A DNA stretch of 64,000 nt from Vibrio gazogenes. GTDB lineage: Bacteria; Pseudomonadota; Gammaproteobacteria; Enterobacterales; Vibrionaceae. The notes beneath the pieces are model-generated. The model saw only the letters and a list, made by a program, of their open reading frames with translations. It did not search any database and was not told the origin of the DNA. The DNA lies in the NCBI RefSeq assembly GCF_002196515.1, contig NZ_CP018835.1:1116001-1180000 (forward strand), given 5' to 3'. This document shows, one piece after another, positions 1 through 8,162 of the stretch. Position 1 is the first letter of the stretch. Every line of letters begins with the position of its first letter. The position numbers and the translations under genes were made by a program.

Positions 1-244
1 GCGTCCCCAAATTAATTAAATAGGAATCATGCGGCAATATATGCTGGGGTTCAAATCCATATGTCCGACAGTTCGCCCGAAATGCATCAATGGAACTTTG
101 CAACAACGGTTTAGCCTGCCACTGCCGCTGATTCTTCGTAAAAAGTGCAAAGCTATTCGCACCAATCTCCGATGCACGAAGTGGCGCATTTTCAACACCA
201 CCAGCAGCTGAAACATGGGCACCGATAAATTTTTGATCTTGCAT
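1..244 (-). CDS. nfo: endonuclease IV, N-terminal part (runs off left edge)
   Basis: DNA-repair AP endonuclease that cuts 5' of abasic sites, with zinc-dependent TIM-barrel chemistry. Only the first 81 codons are in the window. The reading frame begins [16 protein letters not shown], contains [11 protein letters not shown] and ends near [13 protein letters not shown], all hallmark stretches of the Nfo N-terminus; the His of PHDSYL is one of the metal ligands in the E. coli enzyme. The ATG at 244 is preceded by GAGGG about 7 nt upstream. It is transcribed divergently from grcA. Start and identity are secure; the rest of the gene lies outside. Confidence 0.95.
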   Translation of the reverse strand, partial: MQDQKFIGAHVSAAGGVENAPLRASEIGANSFALFTKNQRQWQAKPLLQSSIDAFRANCRTYGFEPQHILPHDSYLINLGT

Positions 245-382
245 TGAATGCCCTCACATCCATAAATTGAGTTGATATGCTCATTTCACGTTATCATTTG
301 TTGTAAATTTACAACACTAGAGCACTTTAAAATAATTTTTAAATATTAAAAAAATTTTAAATTTATATTTTTTAATGGCTTA

Positions 383-396
383 TTGACAAAAATCAA
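383..396 (+). promoter_or_regulatory. FNR box, distal site of grcA promoter
   Basis: TTGAC-AAAA-ATCAA, one mismatch from the FNR consensus TTGAT-N4-ATCAA. Its centre (389.5) is 53 bp upstream of the proximal box and about 94 bp upstream of the expected transcription start near 484. E. coli yfiD/grcA has tandem FNR sites at -40.5 and -93.5, the same spacing. Confidence 0.75.
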
Positions 397-435
397 TAAA
401 ATAGTATCAAGCCATTTCGATTTTGCTGTTATTTT

Positions 436-449
436 TTGACCTATATCAA
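436..449 (+). promoter_or_regulatory. FNR box, proximal (class II) site of grcA promoter
   Basis: TTGAC-CTAT-ATCAA. Centre 442.5, about 41 bp before the expected start of transcription, which is the class II activator position overlapping the -35 region. No good -35 hexamer is present, as expected for an FNR-dependent promoter. Confidence 0.8.
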
Positions 450-473
450 TACAATAAAAAGGGTTATTTGCTA

Positions 474-479
474 TATAAT
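474..479 (+). promoter_or_regulatory. grcA -10 element
   Basis: Perfect TATAAT, placed correctly relative to the proximal FNR box for a transcription start near 484-486. Confidence 0.7.
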
Positions 480-547
480 ACTTAGCTCAACTTATTTTGA
501 AAGTTAACACCAATCAGCGCCACACATCAGTGGATGAGGAGAAAGCA

Positions 548-925
548 ATGCTTCAAGGTATCCAAATTACAAAAGCCGCGAATGACAATCTGGTCAATTC
601 AATCTGGTTACTTGATCAAGAAAAAAACGAAGCACGTTGCATGGCAGCAACCGCCGGTTATCAATATGATCAAGTTATTCCTGCCAGCGATCTGGGTGAG
701 TATGAGTCTCGTGAACTCGCGATTGAGAAAGCACCACGTATTGAAGGTGGTCAACACCTGAACGTCAATGTCTTGAAAAGAGAGACACTAGAAGACGCTG
801 TTGCACATCCAGAAAAATACCCACAGTTAACGATTCGTGTCTCTGGTTATGCAGTGCGTTTCAACTCATTGACTGCAGAACAACAACGTGACGTTATCGC
901 ACGTACTTTTACTGAATCACTGTAA
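548..925 (+). CDS. grcA: autonomous glycyl radical cofactor GrcA
   Basis: Small spare-part protein of 125 aa resembling the C-terminal end of pyruvate formate-lyase. When oxygen cleaves PflB at its radical glycine, GrcA takes over the glycyl radical and restores activity. The family core [10 protein letters not shown] (67-76) and the radical loop RVSGYAVRF, with the radical Gly at about residue 100, are intact, as is the C-terminus ARTFTESL. The frame is open 17 codons further upstream, but the ATG at 548 is chosen because AGGAG lies 6 nt before it and the length then matches the family (about 125-127 aa). The tandem FNR boxes upstream fit anaerobic induction. Confidence 0.97.
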   Translation: MLQGIQITKAANDNLVNSIWLLDQEKNEARCMAATAGYQYDQVIPASDLGEYESRELAIEKAPRIEGGQHLNVNVLKRETLEDAVAHPEKYPQLTIRVSGYAVRFNSLTAEQQRDVIARTFTESL

Positions 926-936
926 TTGATGATAAA

Positions 937-967
937 CCAAGTGAGTCAATCATCATAACTCACTTGG
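937..967. repeat. inverted repeat after grcA
   Basis: Perfect 10-bp arms CCAAGTGAGT and ACTCACTTGG with an 11-nt loop, 12 bp after the grcA stop. There is no T-run, so it may be a 3'-end stabiliser rather than a terminator; the true terminator follows at 988. Confidence 0.5.
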
Positions 968-987
968 ATGTCTCGATAGCTCATCAA

Positions 988-1018
988 AAAACGGCACCAA
1001 AAGGTGCCGTTTTCTTTT
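988..1018. terminator. bidirectional terminator between grcA and thrC
   Basis: Stem ACGGCACC / GGTGCCGT (991-998 / 1003-1010) with an AAAA loop, extended by A/T pairs on both sides. T-rich on the plus strand (TTTTCTTTT) and A-rich upstream, so it can end both grcA (plus) and thrC (minus). Confidence 0.85.
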
Positions 1019-1026
1019 CATGATGT

Positions 1027-2310
1027 TTATGACTGAACTCGACGTAAGATCGCTTTCAGTGCCTCAAAATCATCATCAAGTTCTTCTGAAAGCAGTACCA
1101 TTTGAGCATGTTTTGCCAATGGTCCCGGTAGTGGGATGTCTGTTTCCAGGATCTCATCAACGACTTCTTTAAATTTCGCAGGATGAGCAGTACAGAGGAA
1201 TAATCCAGTCTCTCCCGGCTGTAGTTGTTGATCTAAGGTTCGATAGGCAATCGCACCATGCGGCTCACATAAATAGCCCAACTCATAAAGCTCACGTACC
1301 GATGCAGCACTTTGCTCATCCGTAACCACACCTTTACCGAGCGTTTCTAAACCCCATCCCTGAATACGGCACAATTCTTCAATGCGTGGCCAGTTATTTG
1401 GCTGGCTCACATCCATCGCATTGGATGTCGTCGCAATCGTCGCTTTCGGTTCCCACTGACCGGTTTCCAGATAACGCGGTACAGTATCATTTACATTGGT
1501 TGACGCGATAAAACGCTGAATTGGCAATCCCAATGCTTTGGCTAACATACCAGCCGTCAAATTACCAAAATTACCACTTGGTACTGAAACAACCAGGTTT
1601 TCGCGCTCTGCTTTGCTCATTTGAGCCGCTGCTTCAAAGTAGTAACAAATCTGAGCCATCAAGCGGCTGATGTTAATTGAGTTGGCAGAATTCAGCCCGA
1701 CTTCATCACGCAATGCCTGATCATCAAAGGCTTTTTTCACTAAAGACTGACATGCATCGAAATCACTGTGAATGGCAACCGTATGGATATTTTTACCCAG
1801 AGTGCAGAATAACTTTTCTTGCAACGGACTGATCTTTCCTTGCGGATATAAGATCACAACCTGAATATTCTCCATGCCATAGAAAGCATGAGCTACAGCG
1901 GCACCGGTATCACCGGATGTTGCTGTCAGAATGGTGATTTTTCCGCCATCTGATACGGTGGCCAGAGACTGGGCCATGAAACGCCCACCAAAATCTTTAA
2001 AAGCCAAAGTCGGGCCGTGGAATAGCTCTAATGCATAAACCTGATCTTTCACCTTCTGGATCGGTGCTGGAAACTGAAACGCATTCTCAACCAAAGTCTT
2101 CACTGCTTCAGGAGACAGTTCATCACCGATCAACGCCGACAAGATTTTTGCACTGCGGGAGACAAAATCCTCAGCTAACAATCCATCAATATCATCAAAA
2201 CGAGGGAGTTCTGATGGGAAAAATAGTCCTTGATTACGGCCAAGCCCCTGACGGACAGCCTGACCAAAAGAAACCTGCTCATCATTCTCTTTAATATTAT
2301 AAAGCTTCAT
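1027..2310 (-). CDS. thrC: threonine synthase
   Basis: Last step of threonine synthesis: converts O-phosphohomoserine to threonine with pyridoxal phosphate. 427 aa, the usual length for the gammaproteobacterial type. The N-terminal MKLYNIKE and the PLP-lysine motif [12 protein letters not shown] (Lys about 105) are intact, as is the [15 protein letters not shown] phosphate-binding stretch. Third gene of the thr operon; its ATG overlaps the thrB stop by 4 nt, implying translational coupling. Followed by the bidirectional terminator at 988-1018. Confidence 0.97.
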   Translation of the reverse strand: MKLYNIKENDEQVSFGQAVRQGLGRNQGLFFPSELPRFDDIDGLLAEDFVSRSAKILSALIGDELSPEAVKTLVENAFQFPAPIQKVKDQVYALELFHGPTLAFKDFGGRFMAQSLATVSDGGKITILTATSGDTGAAVAHAFYGMENIQVVILYPQGKISPLQEKLFCTLGKNIHTVAIHSDFDACQSLVKKAFDDQALRDEVGLNSANSINISRLMAQICYYFEAAAQMSKAERENLVVSVPSGNFGNLTAGMLAKALGLPIQRFIASTNVNDTVPRYLETGQWEPKATIATTSNAMDVSQPNNWPRIEELCRIQGWGLETLGKGVVTDEQSAASVRELYELGYLCEPHGAIAYRTLDQQLQPGETGLFLCTAHPAKFKEVVDEILETDIPLPGPLAKHAQMVLLSEELDDDFEALKAILRRVQS

Positions 2311-3278
2311 AGCTTACTTCCTGTCTGTTTCGAGCCTTGCTTATTCAGGCGACAAATATGGACGAATCCATTTTCATTCTGTACATAATTCTGTTCGAGC
2401 CACTGAGCGACACGTTCTGCAACATCACGCTCCCGGCAAACACTAAACAACGTTGGACCACTTCCGGAGATCCCCGTGGCTAGCGCACCAGCTGAAGTTG
2501 CATACTGGCGAGCCGCAGCAAAACCGGGCAGCAGTTTCTCACGATATGGTTCGGCAATCACATCTTTAATCATTTTCGCCGCTAACTCCGGCTGATTCGA
2601 GTGACAAGCATGGATAAATCCAGACAAATAGCGACCATGTGCGATGATGTCCTGACGCCGATATTGGGCCGGTAAAATGGCACGCGCTTCAGCAGTTGAG
2701 ACTTTGATTCCCGGATAAGCCATCACCCAGAACCAATCATCAAAACAAGGGACTTCTTGGCTAATAATTCCCAGTTCTTCAATCATCAGTTGCACGCCGC
2801 CAAGATAGCACGGGGCAACATTATCATAATGAACGCCACCGGAGATCTGCCCTTCCATCTCGCCCATCAGCGCAAGGAGTTCCATCTCATTTAAAGGGTT
2901 ACCATGAAACTGATTCAGGGCATCCAATGCCGCCACAATCGAACAAGCGCTCGAGCCGAGTCCTGATCCGATGGGCATATTCTTCTCAAGTGTCATTTCA
3001 AGCGGCTTTAAATCAACTGCTTTCTTTTTCAGTTCTCGTCCAAAAACAACCCAGCAATCATAAACAATATTGTCTTGCGGATTGGCTGGCAATTTATCCA
3101 CAAAACGCCCGACAGCGTTGAGAGAAAACGCAGATTCACCGCTTTTCACTTCCACTCGATCGCCGAGCAATGTACCGTCTATCGGAGAAACTGCAGCACC
3201 CAGAACATCAAATCCGACACTGACATTACCGATAGAAGCCGGTGCATAGATCACCACACTTTCTTGTTGTGTGCTCAT
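2307..3278 (-). CDS. thrB: homoserine kinase
   Basis: Phosphorylates homoserine with ATP to O-phosphohomoserine, the substrate of ThrC. GHMP-kinase family, 323 aa. The ATP-binding glycine-rich motif [11 protein letters not shown] lies at about residues 102-112, and the C-terminal [12 protein letters not shown] stretch is typical of the fold. Begins 4 nt after the thrA stop, with GGGG about 9 nt before its ATG, and overlaps thrC by 4 nt. Controlled with thrA through the upstream attenuator. Confidence 0.97.
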   Translation of the reverse strand: MSTQQESVVIYAPASIGNVSVGFDVLGAAVSPIDGTLLGDRVEVKSGESAFSLNAVGRFVDKLPANPQDNIVYDCWVVFGRELKKKAVDLKPLEMTLEKNMPIGSGLGSSACSIVAALDALNQFHGNPLNEMELLALMGEMEGQISGGVHYDNVAPCYLGGVQLMIEELGIISQEVPCFDDWFWVMAYPGIKVSTAEARAILPAQYRRQDIIAHGRYLSGFIHACHSNQPELAAKMIKDVIAEPYREKLLPGFAAARQYATSAGALATGISGSGPTLFSVCRERDVAERVAQWLEQNYVQNENGFVHICRLNKQGSKQTGSKL

Positions 3279-3282
3279 AAAA

Positions 3283-5745
3283 TTAAACCCCTAGTTTCCA
3301 ACCGAGTGTCCGCATCACATCCGCAAAGACACCAGCAGCCGTGACTTCTGTACCTGCGCCATATCCTCTCAGCACCAAAGGAATCGGTTGATAGTAACGG
3401 CTATAAAATGCCAATGCATTCTCGCCATCTTTGATTTTAAACATTGGATTATCTTCGCTCACCTGTGCAATACGTACACGGCAACGCCCATCTGCAATTT
3501 CTCCGACATAGCGTAGAACTTTCCCTTCACCGGCCGCTTTTGCATAAAGTGATGCAAAATAATCATCAGCTTGAGGTAAACGTGCCATAAACTCATCGAC
3601 ACTTCCTGAAGCATCAAAGCCCGGTGGTAATGCCTGATCAATCTCGATATCACTCAGTTCGAGCTTCATTCCGGCTTCGCGGGCCAGAATCAATAATTTA
3701 CGGGCAACATCCATTCCTGACAGGTCATCCCGAGGATCTGGCTCAGTAAATCCTTTATCTTTCGCAACTTGAGTCGCTTGACTTAACGTCAACCCTTCAT
3801 CCAATTTACCAAAAATAAATGAAAGAGAGCCAGACAAAATCCCCTTGAAACGCTCCAGCTCATCTCCGGCAGCAATCAGATTCTGAAGGTTTTCAATCAC
3901 TGGCAGACCTGCACCGACCGTTGTCTCATACATCAGTTTTCGACGTGAGTTTCTCGATACTTGACGCAATTGCTGATAATACGCCATGCTCGCGGTGTTC
4001 GCCCGTTTGTTCGGTGTGACAACATGGAAACCGGCACTGAGGAAATCAACATATTGGTTGGCAATTACTTCACTTGAAGTACAGTCAACCAAAACGGGGT
4101 TAATAATATGATTGCGTTGCACTAAAGCGGTTAGCCTTGCCAGACTGAATGACTCTGAAGCACCTTCTTGCAAACGCTGACGCCAGTTATCAAGAGGCAG
4201 CCCCTCAGCATCCAACAAGCAACCTTTACTATTGGCGAGACCACACACCCGGATCACTATATCTTTCGATGCCAGCTTCTCTTGTTGGCGATTGATTTGA
4301 TCAATCAGCTCACCACCGACACCGCCGACACCAACAACAAAGACATCCAGATAATGTTTCGAGTTGAACAAGTTCTCATGACACGCTTTGATCGCTTCAG
4401 AAATCTTATCTTCCGGAATCACTGCTGAAATCGCACGTTCCGATGATCCTTGAGCAATCGCCACAATATTGACATGAACTTCAGCCAGAGATGAGAAAAA
4501 TTGCGATGCAATCCCCCGCGCGGTTCTCATTCCATCACCAACCAACGTCACAATCGCCAGATCATCCATGAAATCAACGGGTTCCAGCAAACCATCTTTC
4601 AGTTCTAACTCAAACGATTCAGACAGCGCTCTTTTGGCCTTCTCTTTATCCTGAGATTCGATACAAAAACTGATTGAGTATTCGGATGAAGACTGAGTAA
4701 TCAAGACAATGGAAACACCGGCAGAAGACATCGCCCCAAAGACTCGGCTGGCCATACCAACCATCCCTTTCATTCCGGGACCAGAGACATTGACCATGGT
4801 TAAATCATTGAGCGTGGTAATGCCTTTGATTGGTAGTTTGTCTTCACCAGTATCCTGACCGATGAGTGTACCGGCACCCTGTGGGTTAAAGCTATTTTTA
4901 ATCAGGCAGGGAATCTGGAAGCGAGAAATCGGAGCAATGGTTTTGGGATGTAACACAGAGGCGCCGAAATAAGAAAGTTCCATGGCTTCTTGATAACTCA
5001 GAGACTTGAGTAATCGGGCATCATTCACTAAGCGCGGATCACAGTTATAAACACCGTCAACATCGGTCCAGATTTCACAACATTCCGCTCGTAAACAAGC
5101 AGCCAAAACAGCCGCAGAATAGTCCGAACCATTGCGCCCTAAACAAACCAACTCGCCTTTCGGGTTCCCCGCAGTAAAACCGGGCATGATGTGCACATGA
5201 TTTTGAGGCAAAGGTGAGCGTTTAAAGTTTTCTGTAGATGCATCGACATCCACCATCGCCTCTAAATAACTGCCGTTGGCTCGCAAGTATTTCACTGGAT
5301 CAATCAGGCTGACATCATAGCCTTTTGCTTCGAGAACTGCCTTCATCAATTGGATGGAAATGCGCTCACCTTTACTGATAATCCGCGCATTCACATGTTC
5401 CGGACATGCACTGAGTAACCCGATCCCATGGACATAACTTCTCAACTGGGACATTGACTGACGGACCGTCTCGTCAAATGCTTCCCCTTTGAGGTTGGGT
5501 AATTCAGACTGGATGTCTTGATACAAACTGTGAAAAGAGGCTTCTAATTCATTGATCTGTAATCCCGCTTCCCCAATTGTCTGTGCAGATTCAATCACTG
5601 CCACTAACTTGTTGGTCGTTTTTCCCGGTGCTGAAAGCACTACAGAGATATCTTCTTGTTGGGCATTATTGGCAATAATTTGTGCAGCTCTAAGAAAACG
5701 GTCGGCATCCGCCAAAGATGACCCACCAAACTTTAATACACGCAT
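3283..5745 (-). CDS. thrA: bifunctional aspartokinase / homoserine dehydrogenase I
   Basis: 820 aa, catalysing both the first (aspartate to aspartyl phosphate) and third (aspartate semialdehyde to homoserine) steps of the threonine branch. The aspartokinase domain starts at [10 protein letters not shown], with kinase motifs to about residue 300. Tandem ACT regulatory domains (about 310-450) follow, where threonine feedback is expected. The dehydrogenase half starts with the nucleotide-binding [10 protein letters not shown] at about 470. The frame is open 34 codons further upstream, but those codons run through the attenuator hairpin. The ATG at 5745 has GGAGGAAGG just before it and gives the normal family length. 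Confidence 0.97.
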   Translation of the reverse strand: MRVLKFGGSSLADADRFLRAAQIIANNAQQEDISVVLSAPGKTTNKLVAVIESAQTIGEAGLQINELEASFHSLYQDIQSELPNLKGEAFDETVRQSMSQLRSYVHGIGLLSACPEHVNARIISKGERISIQLMKAVLEAKGYDVSLIDPVKYLRANGSYLEAMVDVDASTENFKRSPLPQNHVHIMPGFTAGNPKGELVCLGRNGSDYSAAVLAACLRAECCEIWTDVDGVYNCDPRLVNDARLLKSLSYQEAMELSYFGASVLHPKTIAPISRFQIPCLIKNSFNPQGAGTLIGQDTGEDKLPIKGITTLNDLTMVNVSGPGMKGMVGMASRVFGAMSSAGVSIVLITQSSSEYSISFCIESQDKEKAKRALSESFELELKDGLLEPVDFMDDLAIVTLVGDGMRTARGIASQFFSSLAEVHVNIVAIAQGSSERAISAVIPEDKISEAIKACHENLFNSKHYLDVFVVGVGGVGGELIDQINRQQEKLASKDIVIRVCGLANSKGCLLDAEGLPLDNWRQRLQEGASESFSLARLTALVQRNHIINPVLVDCTSSEVIANQYVDFLSAGFHVVTPNKRANTASMAYYQQLRQVSRNSRRKLMYETTVGAGLPVIENLQNLIAAGDELERFKGILSGSLSFIFGKLDEGLTLSQATQVAKDKGFTEPDPRDDLSGMDVARKLLILAREAGMKLELSDIEIDQALPPGFDASGSVDEFMARLPQADDYFASLYAKAAGEGKVLRYVGEIADGRCRVRIAQVSEDNPMFKIKDGENALAFYSRYYQPIPLVLRGYGAGTEVTAAGVFADVMRTLGWKLGV

Positions 5746-5773
5746 CCCTTCCTCCAGTGTGATTAAATAGTAT

Positions 5774-5814
5774 AAAAAAAGGCCTGTATCTTGTGGGGAT
5801 ACAGGCCTTTTTTT
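5774..5814 (-). terminator. thr operon attenuator
   Basis: Perfect 10-bp stem GGCCTGTATC / GATACAGGCC with a 7-nt loop, extended by seven A/T pairs and ending in a T7 run on the minus strand. It lies between the thrL stop and the thrA start, the classic position of a transcription attenuator. Leader-ribosome stalling at Thr/Ile codons would let RNA polymerase read through into thrABC. Confidence 0.92.
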
Positions 5815-5827
5815 GAAGTTTTTTCGC

Positions 5828-5911
5828 TCAGCAGCCTGCCCCAACATAAATGGTGTCGGTAATAATAATGGTGGTGGTGCTAATCATTACTACAGGGTGG
5901 CTGAATGTCAT
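5828..5911 (-). CDS. thrL: thr operon leader peptide
   Basis: Short ORF of 27 codons: [27 protein letters not shown]. Six threonine and five isoleucine codons are concentrated in its second half, and its stop lies 14 nt before the attenuator. The ISTTT core and GAG near the C-terminus resemble E. coli ThrL. An internal ATG at 5887 would give 19 codons. I prefer 5911 because it has a weak GAAG upstream while 5887 has none; either start keeps the regulatory codons. Its job is to sense charged tRNA-Thr and tRNA-Ile. Confidence 0.88.
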   Translation of the reverse strand: MTFSHPVVMISTTTIIITDTIYVGAGC

Positions 5912-5945
5912 GTAACTTCGACTCAATAAGATAACGTTTTCCTAC

Positions 5946-5974
5946 GTGTACCTTATTATGAGGGGGAGAGTCAA
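5946..5974 (-). promoter_or_regulatory. possible thr operon promoter
   Basis: A TTGACT -35-like hexamer (5969-5974, minus strand) lies at the right distance before thrL, but the -10 17 bp downstream (GTACAC) is poor. Placed mainly by position; another start site upstream, near TATAAT around 5984, is possible. Confidence 0.3.
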
Positions 5975-6073
5975 TTAAAAATTATATTTTTTTGCCCATT
6001 CAAGAGAAAATACGCTCAAAATAAGATTCTTTATAACTTTCCCTGAATGTCTCCAAATGAAACCATCAGTGAA

Positions 6074-6559
6074 TTAATTAACTTCTAATGGTTGCTCTGA
6101 AACCAGAATGCCATTCCAATCGGCATAAATGTAGTCTCCGGGTTGAATCATCTGATTCATGATAGAGAGTGTCACATTGATATAACCTGCATCCTTTTTC
6201 TCGGTTCTAAACGGGCAGGCTCCTAAAGCTTTTACACCTAAGTCCAGCTCTGATAACGCCACGACATCTCTGACTGCGCCATAGATAATGATACCTTCCC
6301 AACCGTTTTTTACGGCGTCGTATGCCATCATGTCTCCCATAAGCGCTTTCTTACATGAGCCATGTCCATCAACGACCAAGACTTTCCCCTTACCGTTTTG
6401 CTTCAGCACATCTCTCACTTTCGAGTTATCGTGATAACAACGAACGGTGACAATTTCGCCCCAAAAGGCATCTCTCTGCCCAAAGTTCTGTAAAGGCAGG
6501 TCAAGCAAAGTCACCTGTGACTCATACTTATCGCAAAGATCTGGTGTTATATCTCTCAT
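6074..6559 (-). CDS. RraA-family protein (putative HMG/CHA-type aldolase or RNase E regulator homologue)
   Basis: 161 aa, whole length within the RraA/demethylmenaquinone-methyltransferase-like fold. Core stretches [17 protein letters not shown] (60-76) and [11 protein letters not shown] (89-99) are clear. Asp76, then 20 residues, then Arg97-Asp98 form the D-x20-R-D pattern found in the metal-dependent 4-hydroxy-4-methyl-2-oxoglutarate aldolases of this family. E. coli RraA, the RNase E inhibitor, has Gln after the Arg. So the enzyme-like branch is more likely than a true RNase E regulator, but substrate is unknown. The frame is open to 6661, but the ATG at 6559 has GGAGG 4 nt upstream and gives the family length. 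It follows the DUF3293 gene on the same strand. Confidence 0.85.
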   Translation of the reverse strand: MRDITPDLCDKYESQVTLLDLPLQNFGQRDAFWGEIVTVRCYHDNSKVRDVLKQNGKGKVLVVDGHGSCKKALMGDMMAYDAVKNGWEGIIIYGAVRDVVALSELDLGVKALGACPFRTEKKDAGYINVTLSIMNQMIQPGDYIYADWNGILVSEQPLEVN

Positions 6560-6667
6560 CGTTCCTCCATGATTTCTCATTCTAAATTTGGCTACAGACG
6601 GATTACGAGTGACCTCTTTATCTTTGGTCGCGGTCAATCCTAACCGCACTGACAAGGTCAATATTCG

Positions 6668-7072
6668 TTATCCGGACACATAAATTCTTTCGGACAATAC
6701 TCCTAATTCATCACATCTGGAATCAATACAGGAATGCAAGAAAACCGTCTTATTTTGGACATAAAATATAGCATTCTGTTCAAACTTTCGGCCTAAATTC
6801 AAAGCTAATTCAAGACAAATTGCAACTGCAAAACTTTCTTCTACCCATTCAAAAGCAGCGTCACCGGCTAAAACAGGGGTCCATCGGGAGGTGTTGAACT
6901 GCTGACATAATCGCTCATTATTCGCTTTATTGTCCTGATAAGACAATCGACAACTTCGCGGGTTCCATGCTGTGATGATAGAGAACTCAGGCCCGGGCAA
7001 CGGCTGAGAAAAAAGAAAATGAGTCGATGCATAAGCTTGCCACAGTCGATCATCAATCTGATATTTTTCCAT
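6668..7072 (-). CDS. DUF3293 domain-containing protein
   Basis: 134 aa, whole-length member of DUF3293, a family of unknown function. Recognised from FSIITAWNPRS followed by the LSYQDNKANNERL stretch and the C-terminal region with VAICLELALNLGRKF. No signal peptide or membrane segment. AGGG lies 8-9 nt before the ATG. It is 108 nt upstream of the RraA-family start on the same strand and may share its transcript. Divergent from arcA. Confidence 0.8.
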   Translation of the reverse strand: MEKYQIDDRLWQAYASTHFLFSQPLPGPEFSIITAWNPRSCRLSYQDNKANNERLCQQFNTSRWTPVLAGDAAFEWVEESFAVAICLELALNLGRKFEQNAIFYVQNKTVFLHSCIDSRCDELGVLSERIYVSG

Positions 7073-7116
7073 TCCATCAACCCTATATACACCGATGTTT
7101 CAGGCATTAACGTCTA

Positions 7117-7130
7117 TTGACATAAATCAA
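7117..7130 (+). promoter_or_regulatory. FNR box upstream of arcA
   Basis: TTGAC-ATAA-ATCAA, one mismatch from consensus, centre 7123.5. Relative to the promoter at 7159-7187 (expected start near 7194) it is centred at about -70.5, a face-of-helix class I position. FNR activation of arcA is known in E. coli. Confidence 0.7.
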
Positions 7131-7158
7131 CAAACTGTTGGGTATTAACAATCTATCG

Positions 7159-7187
7159 TTGTTACCATGCTGTTAACAATATAAAAT
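7159..7187 (+). promoter_or_regulatory. arcA promoter
   Basis: TTGTTA (7159-7164), 17-bp spacer, TAAAAT (7182-7187). Oriented toward arcA, about 190 bp before its start codon. Confidence 0.55.
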
Positions 7188-7384
7188 CCACCGCAACAAA
7201 CAGAAAAACAGACAAGGTTACGGAGCGCCTTGCAGAACACATCCACGGATGGCGGGACAATGAGCATGTTGTATTCTATGTGAATACTTTGATTTTTTAT
7301 CAACATATCATTACTGGTGTGTTATATATTACCAATAATAAGTTCTATATTTAGTACAAATTTTTCATAAATTAGGTACCGCCG

Positions 7385-8101
7385 ATGCAAACCCCGCAGA
7401 TTCTTATCGTAGAAGACGAGCAAGTAACTCGTAACACTCTTAAGAGTATTTTCGAAGCAGAGGGATACGCTGTATACGAAGCTAGTAATGGCGAAGAGAT
7501 GAACCATATTCTCTCAGACAAATCCGTTAATCTGGTGATTATGGACATCAATTTACCCGGCAAAAATGGACTACTCCTCGCTCGAGAGCTAAGAGAACAA
7601 GCCGACGTTGCGCTAATGTTCCTAACCGGTCGTGATAATGAAGTCGATAAAATTCTTGGTCTAGAGATCGGTGCCGACGACTACATCACTAAACCATTTA
7701 ACCCGAGAGAACTCACGATCCGTGCCCGCAACCTCTTGAGCCGTTCCATGAGTTCAAATACCACCTCTGAAGAAAAGCGTTCCGTCGAACATTATGTTTT
7801 CAACGGGTGGGAATTGGATATCAATAGTCGTTCGCTGATCAATCCGGATGGTGAAAGCTATAAGCTGCCTCGTTCTGAGTTCAGAGCGCTGCTGCATTTC
7901 TGTGAGAATCCCGGCAAAATTCAGACACGTGCCGACTTGCTGAAAAAAATGACAGGGCGTGAGCTCAAACCCCATGACCGGACCGTTGATGTCACGATTC
8001 GCAGAATTCGGAAACATTTTGAATCAATTCCGGGCACTCCTGAAATCATCGCGACCATTCACGGTGAAGGCTATCGCTTCTGTGGTGATATCGAAGAGTA
8101 A
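7385..8101 (+). CDS. arcA: response regulator ArcA
   Basis: 238-aa OmpR-type two-component regulator that, when phosphorylated by ArcB under low oxygen, represses respiratory and TCA genes and activates fermentative ones. The receiver domain has the acidic pocket EDE near residue 10 and the phospho-acceptor Asp in [10 protein letters not shown] at about 54, the Thr of FLTGRD, and Lys in [10 protein letters not shown]. The C-terminal winged helix (about 135-235) carries [15 protein letters not shown] and TIHGEGYRF. Length and sequence match E. coli ArcA. Convergent with arcB, with a shared terminator. Regulated by FNR if the upstream box is used. Confidence 0.98.
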   Translation: MQTPQILIVEDEQVTRNTLKSIFEAEGYAVYEASNGEEMNHILSDKSVNLVIMDINLPGKNGLLLARELREQADVALMFLTGRDNEVDKILGLEIGADDYITKPFNPRELTIRARNLLSRSMSSNTTSEEKRSVEHYVFNGWELDINSRSLINPDGESYKLPRSEFRALLHFCENPGKIQTRADLLKKMTGRELKPHDRTVDVTIRRIRKHFESIPGTPEIIATIHGEGYRFCGDIEE

Positions 8102-8126
8102 TAATACTTCAGATTGTGCACTGATT

Positions 8127-8158
8127 AAAAAAAGCCTCCGTTTCAGGAGGCTTTTTTA
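8127..8158. terminator. bidirectional terminator between arcA and arcB
   Basis: Stem GCCTCC / GGAGGC (8134-8139 / 8146-8151) flanked by A7 on the left and T6 on the right, so it works for both convergent genes. Confidence 0.9.
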
Positions 8159-8162
8159 TTGG

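Larger units (their letters stand above)
245..547. promoter_or_regulatory. nfo-grcA divergent intergenic region
   Basis: An AT-rich stretch of 303 bp with no credible gene. It holds the grcA promoter with two FNR boxes (listed separately) and must also hold the nfo promoter on the minus strand, which I could not place with confidence. Confidence 0.7.
7073..7384. promoter_or_regulatory. arcA upstream region
   Basis: 312 bp between divergent genes, no credible ORF. Contains an FNR box and a sigma-70 promoter for arcA (listed separately), leaving a leader of about 190 nt. The last 130 bp are AT-rich and may hold further arcA promoters, as in E. coli where arcA has several. Confidence 0.6.

Noticed and set aside
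6560..6661. 34-residue N-terminal extension of the RraA-family gene
   Set aside because: No homology in the extra residues; a strong GGAGG precedes the internal ATG at 6559, which gives normal length.
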